From Paguma larvata (taxonomy: Eukaryota; Chordata; Mammalia; Carnivora; Viverridae): a stretch of DNA of 64,000 bases. The position numbers and the translations under genes were made by a program. Shown in pieces: positions 55,201-60,430 of the stretch. Under the pieces are notes generated by a model. The model did no database searches and was not told the DNA's origin. It was given only the letters and a program-made list of their open reading frames with translations. Numbering within the stretch: the first letter of the stretch is position 1; each line of letters begins with the position of its first letter. Where the stretch lies: assembly GCA_030068075.1 (NCBI GenBank), contig CM057826.1, positions 109,781,746 through 109,845,745 of the forward strand, read 5' to 3'.

Positions 55201-58200
55201 AATTAAAATACATATAAAGAACTTACCAAACTCCACACCCGAAAAACAAACAACCCAGTGAAGAAATGGGCGGAAGATATGAATAGACACTTCTCCAAAG
55301 AGGACATTCAGATGGCAAATAGACACTTGAAACGATGTTCAATGTCACTCATCATCAGGGAAATACAAATCAAAACCACACTGCGATACCACCTCACACC
55401 AGTCAGAGTGGCTAAAATGAACAAATCAGGGAACTATAGATGCTGGCGAGGATGTGGAGAAGTAGGCACCCTCCTACATTGTTGGTGGGAATGCAAACTG
55501 GTGCAGCCACTCTGGAAAATGGTGTGGAGGTTCCTCAAAAAAATGAAAATAGAGCTACCCTATGATCCAGCAATAGCCCTGCTAGGAATCTACCCAAGAG
55601 ACACAGGATTGCTGATGCATAGGAGCACGTGTACCCCAATGTTCATAGCAGCACTTTCGACAATAGCCAAAACATGGAAAGAAACTAAGTGCCCATCAAC
55701 TGACGAGTGGATAAAGAAGATGTGGTACATATATACAATGGACTACTATGTGGCAATGAGAAAAAATGAAATCTGGCCATGCGTAGCAACATGGATGGAA
55801 CTGGAGGGTATTATGTTAAGTGAAATAAGTCAGTCAGAAAAAGACAGATACCATATGTTTCCACGAATAGGTGGACTTGGTGAGACTAAGCAAAAACCAG
55901 GGGGAGGGGAAGAGGGGAAAGAAAAAAAAGACACAGAGAGGGAGGGAGATAAAACATAAGAGACTCTCAAAGACTAAGAACAAACTGAGGGTGAGGGAGA
56001 TGGGGGGGGGAGAGGGGGTGATGGGCATTAAAAAAGGGCACATGTTGGGATGAACACTGGGTGTTTTATGTAAACCAATTTGAAAATAAACTATTTTGAA
56101 TTAAAAAAAAAATAAATAAAAAAAAAAATACATATAAAAGCCGTGAGTCAAAAAGGATATTACAGAAGGTATTACTAGAACCATCTGATTCCCCAAGTAT
56201 TAGGAAAATATAAAGTGGCTTTAAAAATGATTTTCCACTTCATGTGAGCTTTTTTAAAGGAGCTACATTTGTCTTGTCCTTACTGCTTGGAATACGGCAA
56301 GAAAGCAATATTCTTATAGAAGTATTGGTATATGAGAAGAAAAAATTCCTGTTCCTTCCACTCTCCTAGGTTCTGCAGCTGGGGCTTATAAAATGAGACT
56401 AACAAAAGACAGATTAAAAGAGAAAACAATTTATTAACATATGCAGCGCACGTGATGCAGATAAACCTCAGAGAAGAAGAACTCAAAAAAATGGTTAGAT
56501 CTTGGGCTCATATAACATCTTAAAAATACAGCAAATTTGCACAGGAGAGACAAGACAAAGGAAAAGCAATTGAGGTTTTCAAGGGTAGCATAGTGCAGGA
56601 AGAGAAACTAACAGAGTAGGCTTCATTTCTGCATTTGTTGATTCTCATTTGCCTCGACATCAAAATAATTCCCATGTCAAAGTGGCATATTTTAGAATGG
56701 AGTATTCTGATCCTCTGCCCTGGTGTTAAAAAAAGAGATTTATGATAAAGAAAATGTACATTCGGCAGTATTTTCAGTGTTCATCAATATTTCCCCTTGT
56801 TGGACATACGGTTAGATTTTATTTTCTTGCTTCTTTGAAATCAGGCATGGCCACATAACTTGCTTTGGCCGGTAACATGAGAGAAGCATTTAAGTTCTGG
56901 TGTAAAATTCTCCTTTCTCTCCCTTCTCTGTTCCTGCACACTCTGAAAATTTATGTTGATATGATAGTGTCTTAGGATGGTAGAGCTTTCATCACCCTTG
57001 GATCCTGCCTACCTCTGACGGACATACAGAGTTTGCAGTTTCAAATACTAAGATTTGAAGCTTGTTTATTTTGGCAGCATAAACAAGTTTCCCTGACTAA
57101 TGTGGAAAAAAAAAATGGTTTGCTCTGAAAACCTAGGATTCTAGGACTTAGAGGAAGAATTCAACTTGTCAGTAGTTTTCTCTTTTCTTTTCATGTATCC
57201 TCATAACATTCTAATCCTGCCTATATATTTTAGGTCATCTGAGATTTGTTTTATCACAAATAGGGGACTGGAAAGAACAGGAAGAAGAAGGAACCAAATC
57301 AACAAACAATATTAAGCTTCACTTTTACTTGCTTGGTTTACTTATATTTCCAGTCTCAGTCATCTTGGTGTCACCCTGCACATGTCAACTGCTTTTACTT
57401 TATGTAATGGAACCACTATGATTCACAGAGCCTATACATCTATCATCCTCCCATTTCCACGTGTTGGCAAACAGGATGCTAATTTTAGGACTTATTCGTG
57501 ATCTCTAATTAGAATATCAACTCTTCATCTGAAGGCTGCCATAACATGTGACAGAATAACAAGGGCACCTCATCTCCCTTGTACTCATTACAAAACCCAG
57601 GAGTAGTGGCAAGTACTCAAGAGTGTTAAAGCCATGAGAAACCGGGAAAGACTAAGAAACTGTCATAGACCAGAAGAGACTAGGGAGATGTGACAATGCA
57701 ATGCAATAGGGTACTATATAAATTCAATCCTGGAACAGAGAGAGAACATTAAAGAAAAAAACTAGTGAAATCTAAATAAATTCTAGAATTTAGTCAATAA
57801 TATTGTGTTGATATCCATTTCTTAGTTTTGGCCAATGTACTATGATATTTTAAGATATTAACAATGTGGAGAGCTGGATGAGGGTTATGTAAGAGGTCTC
57901 TGCACTATCTCCACGAGCTTTCTAAAAATCTAAAATTATTCAGAAACAGAATTTTTTATTTTATAAAAATGGACATCTGAAGCCTAGATTTACCATTTGT
58001 GCATATCTATCCTTCTCCCACATCTTCAAAAACACATCCATAACTATATTCCTGTTTCTCAAAATAACTATTTCCCCTATGTGTAGGAAAAAGGGGAAAT
58101 ATTCATTAATTCTCCTCTAAGAAAGATAAGGGGAATATTCTTGCTTACCAGAGAAATGTCCACATACAAAAAAAGAACATTTTTCATAATTAAAATTTTC

Positions 58201-59711
58201 TTGATCTCTTCTTTCCTGTAGCCACTTAGGTGCTGCAGCAAGGTTAATGTTTTGAAAAATGTCTTGAAATAGAAGAAAGGCAGGGCTGATCAGATATCAA
58301 AGGAAGGATATTCTAGAAGGGAAGTTGGGTGGAAACTAGAGCGAGTTACATAAGACATGGTACAAGTTAAAGGTAATAAGAAGAGAAGAAGCCACAGAGA
58401 GGAGACAGAAAAAGTAAGTTAAGAGGAAGGCTGAGTTGATATAAGCCATGATGCACATAGTTTCAACAGTAAATTGGACACCTGGGAACAATTTTTGGTT
58501 TCTGAGCTGGCCAGAAGAGGCCAGATGAGATCGAGAGATAAATACATGTGATAAATAGAGAGATAAATACATGTGATAAATAGAGAGATAAATACATGTG
58601 AGACATAAAGGCTTACGTGCCTATATTGTCTGTGAAACTCCTAAGCACTACCTCCCATGCAGGCCATGCCAAAAGAGAGGCCTGGAAGACATTATCTGTC
58701 TCTTGGTCACCCCCAATTACTACATGTTATGGTATTTATTGTATGTGCCTAAGTTCACACGTTGAAGCCTAACCTCCAATACCTCAGAAAGTGACTGGAT
58801 TAGGAGACAGGGCCTTAAGGAGGTATTAGTTAACCTGAGTTCATTAGGGTAGGCCTCAATCCACTCCAACTGGTGTTGTTATAAGATAAGGAAATTAGGA
58901 CAAACAAGAGGGATAACCATATGAAGAGGCACCAAGAGGAATGCCATTTATACACCAAGTAGAGAGGTGACAAGAAATCAACCCTATGGGCACCCTGACC
59001 TTGGAATTTTAGCCTCCAAAACCATATGAGAATAAATATCTGTCATTTAAGCCACCCAGTTTATAGCTATTACGGCCCTAGCAAAGTGGTACATGACATG
59101 ATGACTTCTCTACCTTACCGGTACCCAATCTCCACTTTTCCTCTCTGGTCTTAATTTTTTTTTAATATAAGATACAATCAAACTAATGGATATTACATCT
59201 GCAAAGTAGTATATGAATATTTAGGCCCATTGTCTTGAGTTGGGCCTTTGTAAAAATGTGGTATTTCATCATTTCCCTTTATAACCTTGGAAATTACTGA
59301 AAATACTGTGAAAATACATATTTTTATTTTTATGTGTGTTTATATGTGACCACTTCTCCTAACACAAAATCTATTGATACAAGAACTTACCACTGCTCTA
59401 AAACAGTGGGTGTTGGCCTTTTGGGAGGTCTTATCTCCCTTTGAAAATGTGACAGGCCATCTTGTCAAATTTGCACACACATATGTGTACATTAACATGT
59501 ACATACCCATCCACACAAATGCAGGGAGGTAGCAAATCTCTTGTTCCTCCTCATGCGCTCATGGTCCAGGAGGCTCTTTGCACTCAAATTAACAGTTCTT
59601 ATCCAAAGAAGATAATAAGAATTACACAATCCATAAAAGGGCACAGGTCAACCTACCTGCCAGGCTGAATTTGCAGAGGAGGAGGAGAGTCCACAGTGTG
59701 TGGGTCCACAT
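8498..59711 (-). CDS. IL31RA: Interleukin-31 receptor subunit alpha, 14 coding exons
   Basis: Joined minus-strand exons: 59657-59711, 45280-45397, 42013-42194, 39529-39680, 33983-34148, 27638-27717, 25118-25334, 18980-19162, 18067-18168, 17094-17240, 13433-13573, 11404-11497, 10157-10238, 8498-8944. They sum to 2166 nt (721 codons plus stop) and every junction keeps frame. The product matches my recollection of human IL31RA along its whole length. It is a type I cytokine receptor at the plasma membrane that pairs with OSMR to bind IL-31 and signals through JAK/STAT, with a role in itch and skin inflammation. Visible parts: signal peptide (about 1-18), cytokine-binding cysteines C29/C39/C67/C80, WSGWS at 210-214, fibronectin-III repeats to about 513, membrane span about 517-538, Box1 near 552-559, and tail to 721. 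There is no Ig-like N-terminal domain, unlike gp130. Alternative splice forms cannot be judged from the sequence. Confidence 0.96.
9449..9625 (+). mobile_element. Carnivore SINE
   Basis: 'gcacctggatggctccgttg' head, shortened body, 'aataaacaaataaactt' tail. Duplication AAGCATTTTAG at 9438-9448 and 9626-9636. Confidence 0.93.
9980..10060 (+). mobile_element. Truncated SINE head
   Basis: 'ggggcacttgggtggctctg', 'ggctcaggtcatgatctcat', then similarity stops without a CT or A-rich tail. It is 3'-truncated. Confidence 0.8.
10157..10238 (-). CDS. IL31RA: IL31RA coding exon 13 (Box1)
   Basis: Residues about 546-573: '[20 protein letters not shown]'. The W-P-D-V-P-N-P core is the proline-rich Box1 motif, where gp130-family receptors bind a JAK kinase. 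Acceptor CTCTTATTAG and donor GTAAAT. Phase 0 out. Confidence 0.97.
10613..10690 (+). mobile_element. MER5A-like hAT-Charlie fragment
   Basis: 'cagtgattctcaaagtgtgg' and 'atcacctgggagcttgttac' match the 5' part of MER5A. Confidence 0.8.
11342..11400. repeat. 22-bp tandem repeat next to the exon 12 donor
   Basis: Nearly three copies of a unit beginning 'ttgcctataacacccaca'. On the gene strand, it starts only a few bases into intron 12. Confidence 0.9.
11404..11497 (-). CDS. IL31RA: IL31RA coding exon 12 (transmembrane)
   Basis: Residues about 515-545: '[20 protein letters not shown]' followed by '[10 protein letters not shown]', a single hydrophobic helix with a basic stop-transfer end. Skipping this 94-nt exon would shift the frame and could give a soluble form, but that is inference only. 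Acceptor ATTCTCAAAG and donor GTGAGT. A short tandem repeat starts in the intron directly after the donor. Confidence 0.96.
11498..13432 (-). other. IL31RA: IL31RA intron 11
   Basis: GT-AG intron. Contains an L2 copy (about 11757-12330) followed by AT-rich unassigned sequence. Confidence 0.85.
11757..12330 (+). mobile_element. L2 LINE fragment
   Basis: Order of blocks fits L2: 'tttttgagcacttaccattt', 'ctcatggagcctacattctt', 'aatttgagctaatgttaata', 'gtaggtgcaaaaacctcaaa', 'gccactggtgggttt'. Old and diverged. Confidence 0.8.
13433..13573 (-). CDS. IL31RA: IL31RA coding exon 11
   Basis: Residues about 468-514: '[20 protein letters not shown]' and '[19 protein letters not shown]', the end of the extracellular region. 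Acceptor TTCCTTTAG and donor GTGAGT. Phase 1 out into the membrane-span exon. Confidence 0.96.
13936..15405 (+). mobile_element. 5'-truncated carnivore L1, nested
   Basis: Begins within ORF2 at 'gaagcaggaggcatcacaat', runs through the reverse-transcriptase C-terminal region (frames broken) and the 3' UTR ('gagactctcaaagactaaga', 'ggtgttatatggaaacca'), and ends in A/T-rich tail. Flanks share GAGTG(G)AAAGA, a likely target duplication (13926-13935, 15407-15417). Confidence 0.9.
15531..15599 (-). mobile_element. Short inverted L1 3' stub
   Basis: Reverse complement of the L1 3' terminus: T-run, 'atagtttattttcacattgg', 'cccagtgttcatccc'. About 70 bp, inserted in the older L1. Confidence 0.85.
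15617..15838 (+). mobile_element. Carnivore SINE
   Basis: 'ggggcatctgggtggctcag', 'gctctgtgctgacggctcag', 'aaaaataaataaatg' tail. Inserted in the old L1 just after 'aaaaatgggcaaag'. Confidence 0.95.
17094..17240 (-). CDS. IL31RA: IL31RA coding exon 10
   Basis: Residues about 419-467: '[20 protein letters not shown]' and '[14 protein letters not shown]', the start of the membrane-proximal fibronectin-III domain. Acceptor TCCTGTAAAG and donor GTAAGT. Phases are 1 in and 1 out. Confidence 0.96.
17241..18066 (-). other. IL31RA: IL31RA intron 9
   Basis: GT-AG intron. Contains a MIR-like stretch near 17745-17855 ('tctctgggccttgattttct', 'ataaaatgaggggccttgac'). The rest is unassigned. Confidence 0.8.
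17745..17855 (+). mobile_element. MIR-like fragment
   Basis: Conserved MIR core wording 'tttcatctctctgggcctt' then 'tataaaatgaggggcc'. Diverged. Confidence 0.6.
18067..18168 (-). CDS. IL31RA: IL31RA coding exon 9
   Basis: Residues about 385-418: '[20 protein letters not shown]' and '[12 protein letters not shown]'. Ending at 18067 uses the donor GTATGT and keeps the human length and frame (EG-I/V-PS across the junction). A GC donor one codon earlier was considered and rejected. Acceptor TTGTTTACAG. Confidence 0.94.
18169..18979 (-). other. IL31RA: IL31RA intron 8
   Basis: GT-AG intron of about 0.8 kb. A weak MIR-like piece near 18285-18350 ('tttccacatctggaaaataa'); otherwise nothing recognised. 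Confidence 0.75.
18980..19162 (-). CDS. IL31RA: IL31RA coding exon 8
   Basis: Residues about 324-384: '[20 protein letters not shown]' through '[15 protein letters not shown]', collinear with human. It starts the fourth fibronectin-III domain. Acceptor CCTCTCTCAG and donor GTAGCC, a weak donor. Phases are 1 in and 1 out. Confidence 0.96.
20703..21118 (+). mobile_element. MaLR (MLT1-type) solo LTR
   Basis: 'tgttatgtgttgaactgtgt', 'ccaatatgattggtgtcctc', 'ggacacagagacaaagagac', 'caataaatttctgttgttgg' follow the MLT1 LTR consensus order. Non-coding old retroviral-type LTR; no internal region is present. Confidence 0.8.
21975..22180 (+). mobile_element. MIR SINE fragment
   Basis: 'tttgaactccccctgagcaa', 'gtgggcagattcctaagctc', 'tctaatagcatctacctcat' follow the MIR order (text, tRNA-related part, core). 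Confidence 0.7.
22280..22545 (+). mobile_element. hAT-like MER fossil (family not named)
   Basis: 'gccaaatagtaagtatttta', 'aggcgtggctgtgttcccat', 'ttatttacaaaaacaggtgt' match a common old DNA-transposon repeat. I could not name the family with confidence. Confidence 0.65.
22767..22979 (-). mobile_element. Carnivore SINE, inverted
   Basis: Reverse of the SINE: T-rich tail, GA-rich stretch, 'ctgattaagccacccaggta' head. Duplication AAAGCATTTTA at 22756-22766 and 22980-22990. Confidence 0.95.
22991..23212 (-). mobile_element. Carnivore SINE, inverted, adjacent to previous
   Basis: 'aatgtttatttatcattgag', 'ctctgagctgtcagcacagg', 'gactgagccacccaggcacc'. Same orientation as its neighbour; flanks share about GGCAAA. 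Confidence 0.95.
23644..23935 (+). mobile_element. Tigger2/MER28-type DNA transposon, complete ends
   Basis: Terminal inverted repeats CAACTGACCCTTGAACAACA and (inverted) CAATTGACCCTTGAACAACA, flanked by TA dinucleotides, as expected for a Tc1/mariner-pogo element. At 292 bp it is a non-autonomous internal-deletion form with no transposase frame. Confidence 0.85.
24110..24300 (+). mobile_element. L2-like fragment
   Basis: 'caacaaatagttattgacca' and 'tggaacttgtatccaattga', 'gtaacaaacaaaataaatga' fit the L2 3' region loosely. Confidence 0.5.
24474..24708 (+). mobile_element. Carnivore SINE, diverged
   Basis: 'ggggcttctggctcagttag', 'gggctctgtgctgacagcat', CT-rich run, 'aagataaataaacataaaa' tail with AAC repeats. 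Confidence 0.9.
25118..25334 (-). CDS. IL31RA: IL31RA coding exon 7
   Basis: Residues about 252-323: rest of the third fibronectin-III domain, including '[17 protein letters not shown]' and '[18 protein letters not shown]', nearly identical to human. Several NxT sequons are present. Acceptor GAGTTCAG and donor GTAAGT. Phase 1 out. Confidence 0.97.
25335..27637 (-). other. IL31RA: IL31RA intron 6
   Basis: Contains an inverted L1 3' fragment (26226-26395) with a T-rich insert, and a pyrimidine-rich tract near 27000-27140. No other repeat recognised with confidence. Confidence 0.75.
26226..26395 (-). mobile_element. Inverted old L1 3' end
   Basis: 'agctttattgagatataatt', 'cagagttgtgcaatcatcac' are the reverse of the old L1 3' terminal sequence. 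A poly-T/GTTTT run at 26293-26331 interrupts it. Confidence 0.7.
27638..27717 (-). CDS. IL31RA: IL31RA coding exon 6
   Basis: Residues about 225-251 (80 nt): '[19 protein letters not shown]', matching human 'PCGLELWRVLKPAEADGRR'. It begins the next fibronectin-III domain. Acceptor TTTCTTTACAG and donor GTGACT, which is weaker than consensus. Phase 0 out. Confidence 0.94.
28119..28346 (+). mobile_element. Carnivore SINE with expanded CT run
   Basis: 'ggcacctgggtggctcggta', a (CT)n run at 28248-28283 and 'caataaacttaaat' tail. Confidence 0.94.
28248..28283. repeat. (CT)n microsatellite, 36 bp uninterrupted
   Basis: Pure TC/CT dinucleotide run within the SINE body. Confidence 0.95.
29690..29727 (-). 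mobile_element. SINE head fragment, inverted
   Basis: 'gttaaccgactgagccaacc' is the reverse of the SINE head. No tail is present. Confidence 0.6.
30058..30433 (+). mobile_element. Carnivore SINE with L1 3' end inserted in its tail
   Basis: SINE 30058-30250 reaches 'caaaataaataaa', then L1 3' UTR sequence (30251 to about 30387: 'aacaaactgagggaagagtg', 'tgttgtatggaaacca'), then the tail resumes as 'aaataaataaacttaaaaaa'. The composite is bounded by AAAAGTGCTAATTCTG (30042-30057) and AAAAGTAATAATTCTG (30434-30449). Confidence 0.88.
30655..30844 (+). mobile_element. Carnivore SINE
   Basis: 'gggcacctgggtgattcagt', CT-rich run, A-rich tail. Duplication GTTAACTTTT at 30645-30654 and 30845-30854. 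Confidence 0.94.
31128..31300 (+). mobile_element. 5'-truncated L1 3' UTR fragment
   Basis: 'gactcttaaatatggagaac', 'gtgagggctatgggagggct', 'gttgaactgtatgctaacta' then A-rich tail. Flanks share AAAAGTTC, a possible short target duplication. Confidence 0.75.
32601..32631. repeat. (CATT)n microsatellite
   Basis: About seven tetranucleotide units with one interruption. Confidence 0.9.
32634..33092 (+). mobile_element. Old LTR-like interspersed repeat
   Basis: 'tcagatgtgattaagttggg', 'ccctggattaccgggttgac', 'ctctgacttccagaactata', 'taatttgttataatggcc' follow an old mammalian LTR pattern. The exact family is not assigned. Confidence 0.6.
33977..33982 (-). other. IL31RA: GC splice donor of IL31RA intron 5
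   Basis: The minus strand reads GAAGAAG|GCAAGT. The next exon begins CT-CCA-CAT, which needs exactly one preceding base to make the Ala codon, so the cut falls before GC. No in-frame GT donor giving the same protein is nearby. AG|GCAAGT is the usual context of functional GC-AG introns. Confidence 0.8.
33983..34148 (-). CDS. IL31RA: IL31RA coding exon 5 (WSxWS motif)
   Basis: Residues 170 to about 224: '[20 protein letters not shown]', then the diagnostic WSGWS at 210-214 (human WSDWS), then 'TTEEE'. The WSxWS box marks the membrane-proximal end of the cytokine-binding module. The reading frame requires the exon to end at 33983, where the intron begins GCAAGT. This is a GC donor rather than GT, with otherwise strong consensus AAG|GCAAGT. 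Confidence 0.94.
36160..36600 (+). mobile_element. MIR interrupted by a SINE
   Basis: Left part 'gagtcagaaaacttgggctc' and 'tggatcttggacaggtgatt'; right part 'tttaatctctgtacaacatg' and 'aagaataggataatgatgcc'. The two halves join in MIR order around the insertion. Confidence 0.75.
36241..36465 (-). mobile_element. Carnivore SINE, inverted, inside MIR
   Basis: T-rich tail at left, 'accgactgagccacccaggt' head at right. Duplication TGGACAGGTRATT at 36228-36240 and 36466-36478. Confidence 0.96.
36640..36970 (+). mobile_element. L2-like fragment
   Basis: 'gagccatgaacaggtttagc', 'gggagaagtacaaaagcaaa', 'gaatgaaggatttggacctt' fit L2 body sequence loosely. Confidence 0.55.
38128..38349 (+). mobile_element. 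Carnivore SINE
   Basis: 'ggggcacctaggtggctcag', 'ccccacatcgggctctgtgc', CT run, A-rich tail. Duplication GTAGTGGTTA at 38118-38127 and 38350-38359. Confidence 0.96.
38390..38900 (+). mobile_element. Ancient L1 ORF2 fragment
   Basis: 'accattaagacagtgaaaag', 'gtgagaaatatctgcaacac', 'acatagatgaatctta' follow old L1 ORF2 order. Heavily diverged. Confidence 0.65.
39529..39680 (-). CDS. IL31RA: IL31RA coding exon 4
   Basis: Residues about 119-169: start of the second fibronectin-III domain of the cytokine-binding module, with '[16 protein letters not shown]' and '[15 protein letters not shown]'. Acceptor TTTTATTTTCAG and donor GTAAGT. The exon ends in phase 0 after a Trp codon. Confidence 0.96.
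39772..39977 (+). mobile_element. Carnivore SINE with AAT-repeat tail
   Basis: 'ggggtgcctggtggttcagt', CT run, then (AAT)n and A-rich tail. Duplication AAAGTAGA at 39764-39771 and 39978-39985. Confidence 0.93.
40630..41870 (+). mobile_element. Old L1 ORF2 fragment
   Basis: 'aaggctgcaggatataaaat', 'aaagacctgtactctgaaaa', 'aaatggattaaagatttaaa', 'attgggacctcatcaaaata' are successive L1 ORF2 landmarks. The frame is destroyed; no clear tail. Confidence 0.85.
42013..42194 (-). CDS. IL31RA: IL31RA coding exon 3
   Basis: Residues about 58-118: second half of D1, with the second cysteine pair (C67, C80), sequons NST and NIT, and the strand '[16 protein letters not shown]', which closely matches human 'IPDNYTIEVEAENGDG'. 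Acceptor TTTCAAAG and donor GTAAGT. Phases are 2 in and 1 out. Confidence 0.95.
43172..43345 (+). mobile_element. MIR fragment
   Basis: 'ggtttgaatcctgtgccttg', 'ggcaaattccttgagttttc', 'tatgaggatgcaatgagct' fit MIR order. Confidence 0.65.
43415..43560 (-). mobile_element. L2-like fragment, inverted
   Basis: 'ctccttcacatctcagttca', 'ttccataaaggcatcccaac' resemble the reverse strand of L2. Confidence 0.5.
44010..44355 (-). mobile_element. hAT-like MER fossil, inverted
   Basis: 'aagccaaatacagcccacct', 'aaaatatttactatctgtcc', 'gaaaacgtttgctgacctct' are the inverse of the family seen at 22280 and 4935. Confidence 0.6.
44518..44545. repeat. (AAAAC)n simple repeat
   Basis: About five AAAAC/ACAAA units. 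Confidence 0.85.
45280..45397 (-). CDS. IL31RA: IL31RA coding exon 2
   Basis: Residues about 19-58: start of the cytokine-binding D1 domain, with the C-x9-C-x-W pattern (C29, C39, W41) typical of class I cytokine receptors. N-glycosylation sequons are at N26 and N36. The donor is GTAAGT. The acceptor is preceded by ATTTATTTATTTAG and a long TG repeat instead of an ordinary polypyrimidine tract (see findings). Phases are 1 in and 2 out. Confidence 0.93.
45400..45454. repeat. (AAAT)n, (CATA)n and (AC)n repeats at the exon 2 acceptor
   Basis: Going away from the exon on the gene strand: ATTTATTTATTT directly before AG, then TATG units, then about ten TG units. These replace the normal polypyrimidine tract. 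Confidence 0.95.
46297..46523 (+). mobile_element. Carnivore SINE, older of a tandem pair
   Basis: 'gagtacctgggaggctcagt', 'gggttctgtgctgacagctc', CT run and 'aaacattaaaaaaaatt' tail. More diverged than its neighbour. Confidence 0.92.
46541..46765 (+). mobile_element. Carnivore SINE, younger of a tandem pair
   Basis: Close to the family consensus. Perfect 17-bp duplication AAGAAACACACATATTA at 46524-46540 and 46766-46782, the longest clear SINE duplication in the window. Confidence 0.97.
49414..50460 (+). pseudogene. L1 ORF1 remnant (RNA-binding protein)
   Basis: Successive frames carry a charged coiled-coil-like part ('[19 protein letters not shown]'), the RRM region ('[20 protein letters not shown]') and the C-terminal part ('[19 protein letters not shown]') of an L1 ORF1p. 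Frameshifts near 49702, 49966 and 50230 break it. Confidence 0.85.
52271..52535 (+). mobile_element. Carnivore SINE inside L1 ORF2
   Basis: 'ggggtgcctgtggtgactca', long CT-rich body, (AAAAT)n tail. L1 sequence normally lying between the two flanks is partly missing. Confidence 0.9.
53090..53172 (+). mobile_element. SINE 3' half at an L1 deletion junction
   Basis: 'gtgtactctctttctctctt', 'aaaataagtaaataaactta' are SINE 3' sequence without a head. L1 ORF2 on the two sides is not contiguous. Confidence 0.8.
53932..53996. repeat. AT/TAGA microsatellite inside L1
   Basis: TATA and GATATA repeats at the same ORF2 position as the microsatellite at 135-222. Confidence 0.85.
55219..56124 (+). mobile_element. 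Younger 5'-truncated L1
   Basis: A 233-codon stretch (55258-55959) is open through the ORF2 C-terminus ('[20 protein letters not shown]', '[16 protein letters not shown]'), then 3' UTR and a poly-A tail. The 14-bp duplication AAAATACATATAAA (55205-55218, 56125-56138) is perfect. It lacks the endonuclease and RT domains. Confidence 0.95.
57613..57960 (+). mobile_element. Old L1 3' end (L1ME-like)
   Basis: 'gactaagaaactgtcataga', 'aaaactagtgaaatctaaat', 'tctaaaattattcagaaaca' follow the 3' end of an old L1 subfamily. Confidence 0.7.
58533..58602. repeat. 25-bp tandem repeat, 2.8 copies
   Basis: Unit begins 'gagagataaatacatgtgat'. Copies are identical over the readable length. Confidence 0.95.
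58722..59095 (+). mobile_element. MaLR (MLT1-type) solo LTR
   Basis: 'tgttatggtatttattgtat', 'aatacctcagaaagtgactg', 'aagccacccagtttatagct', 'tacggccctagcaaa'. Same class as the one at 20703; non-coding. Confidence 0.8.
59657..59711 (-). CDS. IL31RA: IL31RA coding exon 1 (signal peptide)
   Basis: The first ATG is at 59711-59709. Eighteen codons encode a Leu-rich signal peptide ([18 protein letters not shown]), followed by one base of a split codon and the donor GTAGGT. Human has two adjacent Met codons here; this sequence has Thr-Met, so only the second aligns. The upstream in-frame codons resemble the N-terminal extension of a longer human form but contain no ATG back to about 59750. A possible splice acceptor (TCTCCTCAG, ending at 59736) lies in the 5' leader, so upstream non-coding exons are likely but not located. 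Confidence 0.9.
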
Positions 59712-60069
59712 AGTACCCAAGTCAATGAAGGCAGGCTGAGGAGAGAACTGAAAACATGATCTGTCAAAAGTTAGTTTCCTATCTCTTAAACAACTCCATT
59801 TCCAGTGACAGACTCTGGGAGGTTTCAGGAAGAAACCCTTTTTATCTAGTTATATTTTTGGCTATAGATCCTTTTGTAATTACTTCACCAACCCCAGTCG
59901 ACATTTAATTTGTCCATAATTCATTCCACTATGTAACGTGAAAAGTACACCACCTACCAAAAATATACTCCAGGAAATAAGTACTGTCAGTTGTATAGAT
60001 GTGAGACCATCATCTGGTCTCTGTCTCAGGCCCTAAACACAGCAGCCAAATGGAACGACTCATAATTTC

Positions 60070-60430
60070 CCCAAAGTGTCATGGTATTTTACATTTTCAT
60101 GCTTGTTCATGTGGTTCCTTCTGTCCATAATGTCTTTTCACCTCATTCTTGGCAAATTAATCCACCTCCCAGTCTCAACTCAAGGCTAACCTTCTCTGAA
60201 CACCTCCCTGAAGCCTCAGATGGAGTTGGCTAGCCACTCCCTCCCCGTACCCCAATGCTTCTCCATGCCACTTATACCTTAGCATGTGTCACACAGAGTG
60301 GTGTTGAACAGTTTACCTGTTGGCTTCTCCCCACAGAGCTTTTGAATAGTGAAGCTTCTCTTATTCCTCTTTGAAGCCTAAGTAGTTAAGTACCTACTGG
60401 TACATGGTCGGCGTAAAATACTGTTAATGG
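60070..60430 (-). mobile_element. L2 LINE fragment, inverted
   Basis: 'tggttccttctgtccataat', 'aactcaaggctaaccttctc', 'tacctactggtacatggtcg' match the reverse of the L2 3' region. Confidence 0.7.

Larger units (their letters stand above)
45398..59656 (-). other. IL31RA: IL31RA intron 1
   Basis: 14.3 kb, GT-AG. Plus order: simple repeats at the acceptor, AT-rich unassigned 45460-46290, SINE pair 46297-46765, unassigned 46783-48361, full-length L1 48374-54416, unassigned 54430-55200, L1 3' end 55219-56124, unassigned to 57610, L1 3' end 57613-57960, 25-bp tandem repeat 58533-58602, MaLR LTR 58722-59095, unassigned to exon 1. Confidence 0.85.

Noticed and set aside
55258..55959. A 233-residue plus-strand gene
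   Set aside because: It is the C-terminal part of L1 ORF2 within a truncated element with its own target duplication.
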